Shown here: positions 59,821 through 64,000 of the stretch, piece after piece
Position numbering within the stretch: position 1 is the stretch's first letter
Layout of the letters: every line of letters begins with the position of its first letter
NCBI GenBank assembly: GCA_019843655.1
Contig: JACDQD010000003.1
Location: 29,562,224-29,626,223 of the forward strand
DNA length: 64,000 nt
Reading direction: 5' to 3'
From: Lethocerus indicus
Lineage: Eukaryota > Arthropoda > Insecta > Hemiptera > Belostomatidae
Notes under the pieces: model-generated
Seen by the model: only the letters and a program-made list of their open reading frames with translations
Databases searched by the model: none
Told to the model about the DNA's origin: nothing
Translations under genes and position numbers: made by a program

Positions 59821-62800
59821 AAATTTCAGCTAGAGGCCTCTCCGAGTTTAATTTGCGCAATCGGGATCGTCGTTGGGGGGTCCGGTAATTAACATTCAGG
59901 TAGCGGCAGCTCCTGGGCCAGCCCACACCTCCGCCGCTCAGGTTAAGTCAAGATTAGTTCCCTTTATTTACAGCGAGACCGACTCGAGAAATTGAACCAC
60001 TTTATGTTCATGGACGCTTACCTTAATCTCCGCCCCCTCCACCACTTGACCACCCCTAGGATTAACAGAACGTGTATAATTTGTTCTGTAAATAATACAT
60101 TCCACAAAGCGATTGCCGTCTTTGATGTCACAGTAAAACGACTAATTCCTAAATTGTTTTTTCTTTACTTCGTGTCTTGCCAAAATACACGAATAACGAA
60201 TTAAACCATTATTTCGAGTTTTCAAGGGCCGCGTAGATCATCTAAACAGTCTTTACTGTAGAAAGAACAACAGCAGCAATGCTATTTTAGGCCAAAATAA
60301 ATAAGTAAAGCCAGACACTCAGGTTAACTGTGTCATACAGTTTCCACTTGGTTACACTGTATTATAAGTTGTATGTACTCCTTGCCGATATAACGTCTGG
60401 GACCCAACGGGTCGGTTTCAAGAAACTTATAAGTGATATAAACTAGTCCATTCCCCGACCAAATATACGGGTGTTTACAGTGATTAGAAGGTGACACAAC
60501 GTGAATTATTTATTGAGACCATATAACAGACGAATCCGTATACAACTATATACGTCGTTCACGTGTTAATAATTGACAGGAACAACGCAGGGCATAATAG
60601 ATGCAAATGTACTAAGGGGCGTATAATATAACTATGTACACGGAAGGTGTTTATGCCATAACATCGAATTAACAAGTAATGAAAGCAATTAAGGGTAGGT
60701 CAAAGGAGGGCTATCGCTGAAGCTATTGACCACGTGTCACGTGTCTATCGGCTGTTTAACAGGTGCCACTCAACTGTGCAGAGTTGGCCGTTATATGACT
60801 TAATAATAGACACTTTATAACGAACTTCGGTAGGCGTGTGCCCTCAAGTTTGGTTTTAGTGCGCCTTTAGTTTAGTGTCAGGTCCCTTCGTTGTCATATT
60901 AGCGGTACTTTGTTCTTCTGATATCCTGTACCTGAATTGAGTTTATCAATATCTGAACTATTTAATTTTTTTTACTTATGATCAGCGGTTAACTTTTTTG
61001 TTTTATTTGCGCCACTAGAATTTCGTATGTATTCTGAATACTCTGCATTTATTTTTCAACAGAACATTTTTAGAAACAATGCAGTTTTGCTATTCCGTTT
61101 CTATTAGATAGCGAGTATACTAATGGGAGTTATAAATAAATCTAAATAAATAAGGCTATCCTATTTATATTAGAGGTAAAGATACTTTACAACTTTTCGG
61201 GTTAAGAATAACCTATTATACCGATAAACATTGGTCTACAGACCGTTTCCTCTTTTCGTCCGTCGTGGGCAGGAAAATGTGATCAAAAAATATGCTACTC
61301 ACTAAATATAAAATATTGCAAAATGCTTCCACATTTTCGACGCGTTTATGATCAATTTCAGTTAAAAGTGATGAAATCTTTAGTGCACTTTCTAGGGGAT
61401 GGGCAGAACTTTATGGTAGGGGAGCGGAAGTGGTAATGGAACAATTATAACAGTGACGGCGGAATTCGGATAAATGAAATCGTCGGGCGGGTTCCCAACT
61501 GGGGGCTTAATAAGCAGAATGAGGCTTGCCGCCCCCTCAAGGGGTTAATTCAGATGCAGCCGGCGGGTCCGGCTATCCGGCCCAGATTAGTTTATCGTTA
61601 TTTATAATCGGTAAGTTGCACTTAACAACCCTCGGACGTTACTAAACATCTAATTTCAACTGGAAACCTCCAACTATCGGTCCCTATTCGAATTAGTAAG
61701 CCATATCGCTAACCCTCTGATATAGTGGTCTCTACTTGACCGAGAGAAAAGTACGAATTTCTTTTATATTATGCATAATTAATCCGAATTTTAGTGCACA
61801 TGAAACTTAATCGGTTCTTGATATTTATATTGGCGTAATGATGTACTATTCTAAATCGGGCACGACTATTTCATTAATAAACTAAAGAAAAGTATAACAG
61901 ATTAATATTATCATCAATAATCGAGTGTGAAAATTAGGGTTCATCTAATCTAATAAATATTCCTTTTGATTTTTTAAATAGTCCTCAGTCACAATTTGTT
62001 TTTGGTATCAGTATCATGAAGGTGGACCACTAAGAATAAAATTCAGGAATGGATTCGACGTGTCTGTGTGTGTGTTACATAAATGCAATTTGTATGTAAC
62101 GCGTCCATTTTGGCGTGATTAATTTTGTCGCTGCGGTGGAGGGAGGCGCTCAACAGGAGAAAGGCTTTACGTGAAGGGGGCGTTGTTCAATCGCTCTTCC
62201 TTTTATAGTTTGCCAGAAGGGCCACACAGTCTGCTTGGTGCCCGACGGCAAATATATTTATAACGGCCGCGTCCAATTCTGTTTCGAACAGGCTACCTAT
62301 TTCGTGCCATAAATTTTGTGACATAATTCTTGCGGTGATCTGGAAGCACGAAACTCAATATTTATGGAGAGACATAACAGTGTTTGGATTTTGTAGTAAG
62401 AAAGTGTTAGAAATAAAACAGTAGGTCGTGAATCGATTTATTCCTTCGTTTTGCGTTGATTGTTTTCAATCAACAACTAAACTACAAAACCAATAATAAT
62501 AGAATACAACTCTACTGACGAATTTCGGTGAAGGCGACATGTTGAAACCTGCTTAACTTAGGGCCCAGTTCTAGGACACGAAAGACAGCGTATGAACGTT
62601 TTATGGGTTTATAGAAAAATCTGGACATACGGATTTGAACTGTGGTCTTCTGTGGAACTATCTCCCATCATCCCCTACATACAGATCTTAAAGTCGCTTT
62701 CGTTCATAACCCACTCCGGATAATATGTAGTCCGTCGGAGGGGTTCCATTAACGCCTGTTTTGTAAACTTGATTTTGTCAATTGGGAATGATGGGGACTA

Positions 62801-64000
62801 ATGTGGCCCTGTGGACATGCCCTACTGGTGCGGCAATATAAGGACCGCCTTGTGGTGTGAGGGTATCGACTCTGGGGCTGAGAGGGCCGGCCCTCCCTCT
62901 TCAATTGACTAGTCAAGGGCCCATTTCTCCTGGCAAACGGCCCGAGCCAAACAGAATTGCCTCCTCCCTGTTGGCTGTTACACGCCCAATGAAAACTCGA
63001 CTAAACTGCTACCGGCCCGGACCCGACGCCGCTACCAATTAAAGGACCCGAACTGCTGGACTGCTGGTTGTTGTCTTTCCGCCGGTCCGGATTAATGTAT
63101 TTGTCTTTAATTATACTCTCCGGGTCCTGAAGATTCCACCCCCGGACTTCGCTGACGTTTGTGCCCTTCGGAAAAGGTCAAATAATCCAAATAGCAAACC
63201 CGACCAAACACGTTACCCATTTTAAACCCACCTTAGCGACAATAAATCTGGAAAATCATACTTTAAATGAACATACGCTATAGTGGCGACAATGCGGTAA
63301 AACAGGAATTTTATATTCTCTGGGAACAATGAGTATATATTCTGTATAAAATCATTTAATGCAACAAATTCCAATTATTAGTGTATTGAGGTCCTTGAGC
63401 ACGTCGGATAAACCATCCTGACTTGAACATACGCCGCAACCTACATCGAACCTGATATTGTATTTTCATGGTTTTATACGTATTTTTATTTACAGTCGAA
63501 TAGATACACCGGCGAGGCTAGAAAATCTCGAATATAAGTTATCCCTGGGCAAATAACCAACTCAGGAATATAATTTCACTTAGGATATATTAATTATGCT
63601 TTAATGCAACGTATTAAGAAGTCGTTTTTAATAGGCGACTCCCAACATTAACGAAATATAAATTTCACATCTAGTCAAAAGGAGGAGTTTGATTTATAAC
63701 CCTTTTTGAAGATTAAAATACGTTCATTAACAGAAAGGAGAATTATCCGCATTTCTTTATTACTTTGCAGAAGTTGTTCCGAATAACTCCGCAGTTGGTT
63801 CTGTAGATCTGAGTTGACCTGTCGGTATAGGAAAAGGGAGTAAGGTTGGGTGAGCCCCAGGGGCCCCGGGGGCTCGGCTATAACGGGGCCATCCGTAGCT
63901 CCCCCAAGCCCTCGGCCTTTATGGAGAAGAGAAGCCGGGGCCGACGAGCGTTCGGGGACTCCTTTTTACGACGGACCAACAACCAAAAGCAACCAACCAA
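59821..64000. other. Mixed non-coding block ending in GC-rich DNA
   Basis: Islands at 59830-60060, 61430-61600, 62840-63160 and 63830-63960. It also holds tandem CACGTG sites (60732-60744), an 8-bp hairpin GTTGATTG/CAATCAAC (62455-62474) and a dyad GAGCCCC/GGGGCTC around GGGGCCCC (63852-63875). No gene is recognised. Confidence 0.55.
60732..60744. promoter_or_regulatory. Tandem E-boxes, CACGTG-T-CACGTG
   Basis: Two perfect CACGTG hexamers lie one base apart. bHLH factors bind this core. The very close spacing would place both on nearly one helical face if bound together. No promoter is visible beside them. Confidence 0.35.

Noticed and set aside
1..64000. CRISPR array, prophage, integron or operon
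   Set aside because: No regularly spaced repeats, no gene clusters and no bacterial translation signals were seen.

Overview
This 64 kb window looks like non-coding nuclear DNA from an animal, most likely an arthropod or other invertebrate. That is inferred from texture, not from any identified gene. No stretch reads as a recognisable protein, rRNA or intact tRNA. Open frames are scattered on both strands without operon order or ribosome-binding sites, and the longest is 190 codons. Dinucleotide microsatellites (AG/CT, AT) are frequent. CpG does not look depleted, unlike vertebrate DNA. I saw no CRISPR array, phage or insertion sequence, and no long tandem satellite; long diverged repeats could be missed by eye.

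The layout is a mosaic. AT-rich DNA full of TAATTA-like words is interrupted about every 1-2 kb by GC- and CpG-rich islands of roughly 100-500 bp, for example near 2.0, 5.6, 8.6, 10.6, 13.4, 29.1, 33.6, 36.4, 38.6, 40.4, 42.2, 45.4, 46.7, 47.5, 50.5, 51.9, 53.7, 55.3, 61.5, 63.0 and 63.9 kb. The pattern would fit a gene desert or a very long intron near a regulated gene, with the islands as candidate conserved or regulatory elements. That remains an inference.

The directly visible features are simple repeats, small tandem duplications and perfect palindromes. The most striking are a spacer-less 74-bp palindrome at 12901-12974 (perfect over its central 56 bp) and a perfect 31-bp inverted repeat at 28756-28849. 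Mobile-element traces are faint: one hAT-like terminus near 27257 and a few tRNA-like fragments that may be decayed SINE heads (41975-42025, 54544-54607, 59478-59523).

The best candidates for gene-related signals are three. A CpG-rich promoter-like block at 5.69-5.91 kb carries AP-1-type sites. A TATA box at 35224 is followed by a start codon and a GTATGT splice donor. A splice acceptor at 37143-37159 is fused directly to a donor-like sequence and could be a recursive splice site or the acceptor for that small exon. All three are weak calls. I found no convincing new multi-gene system.
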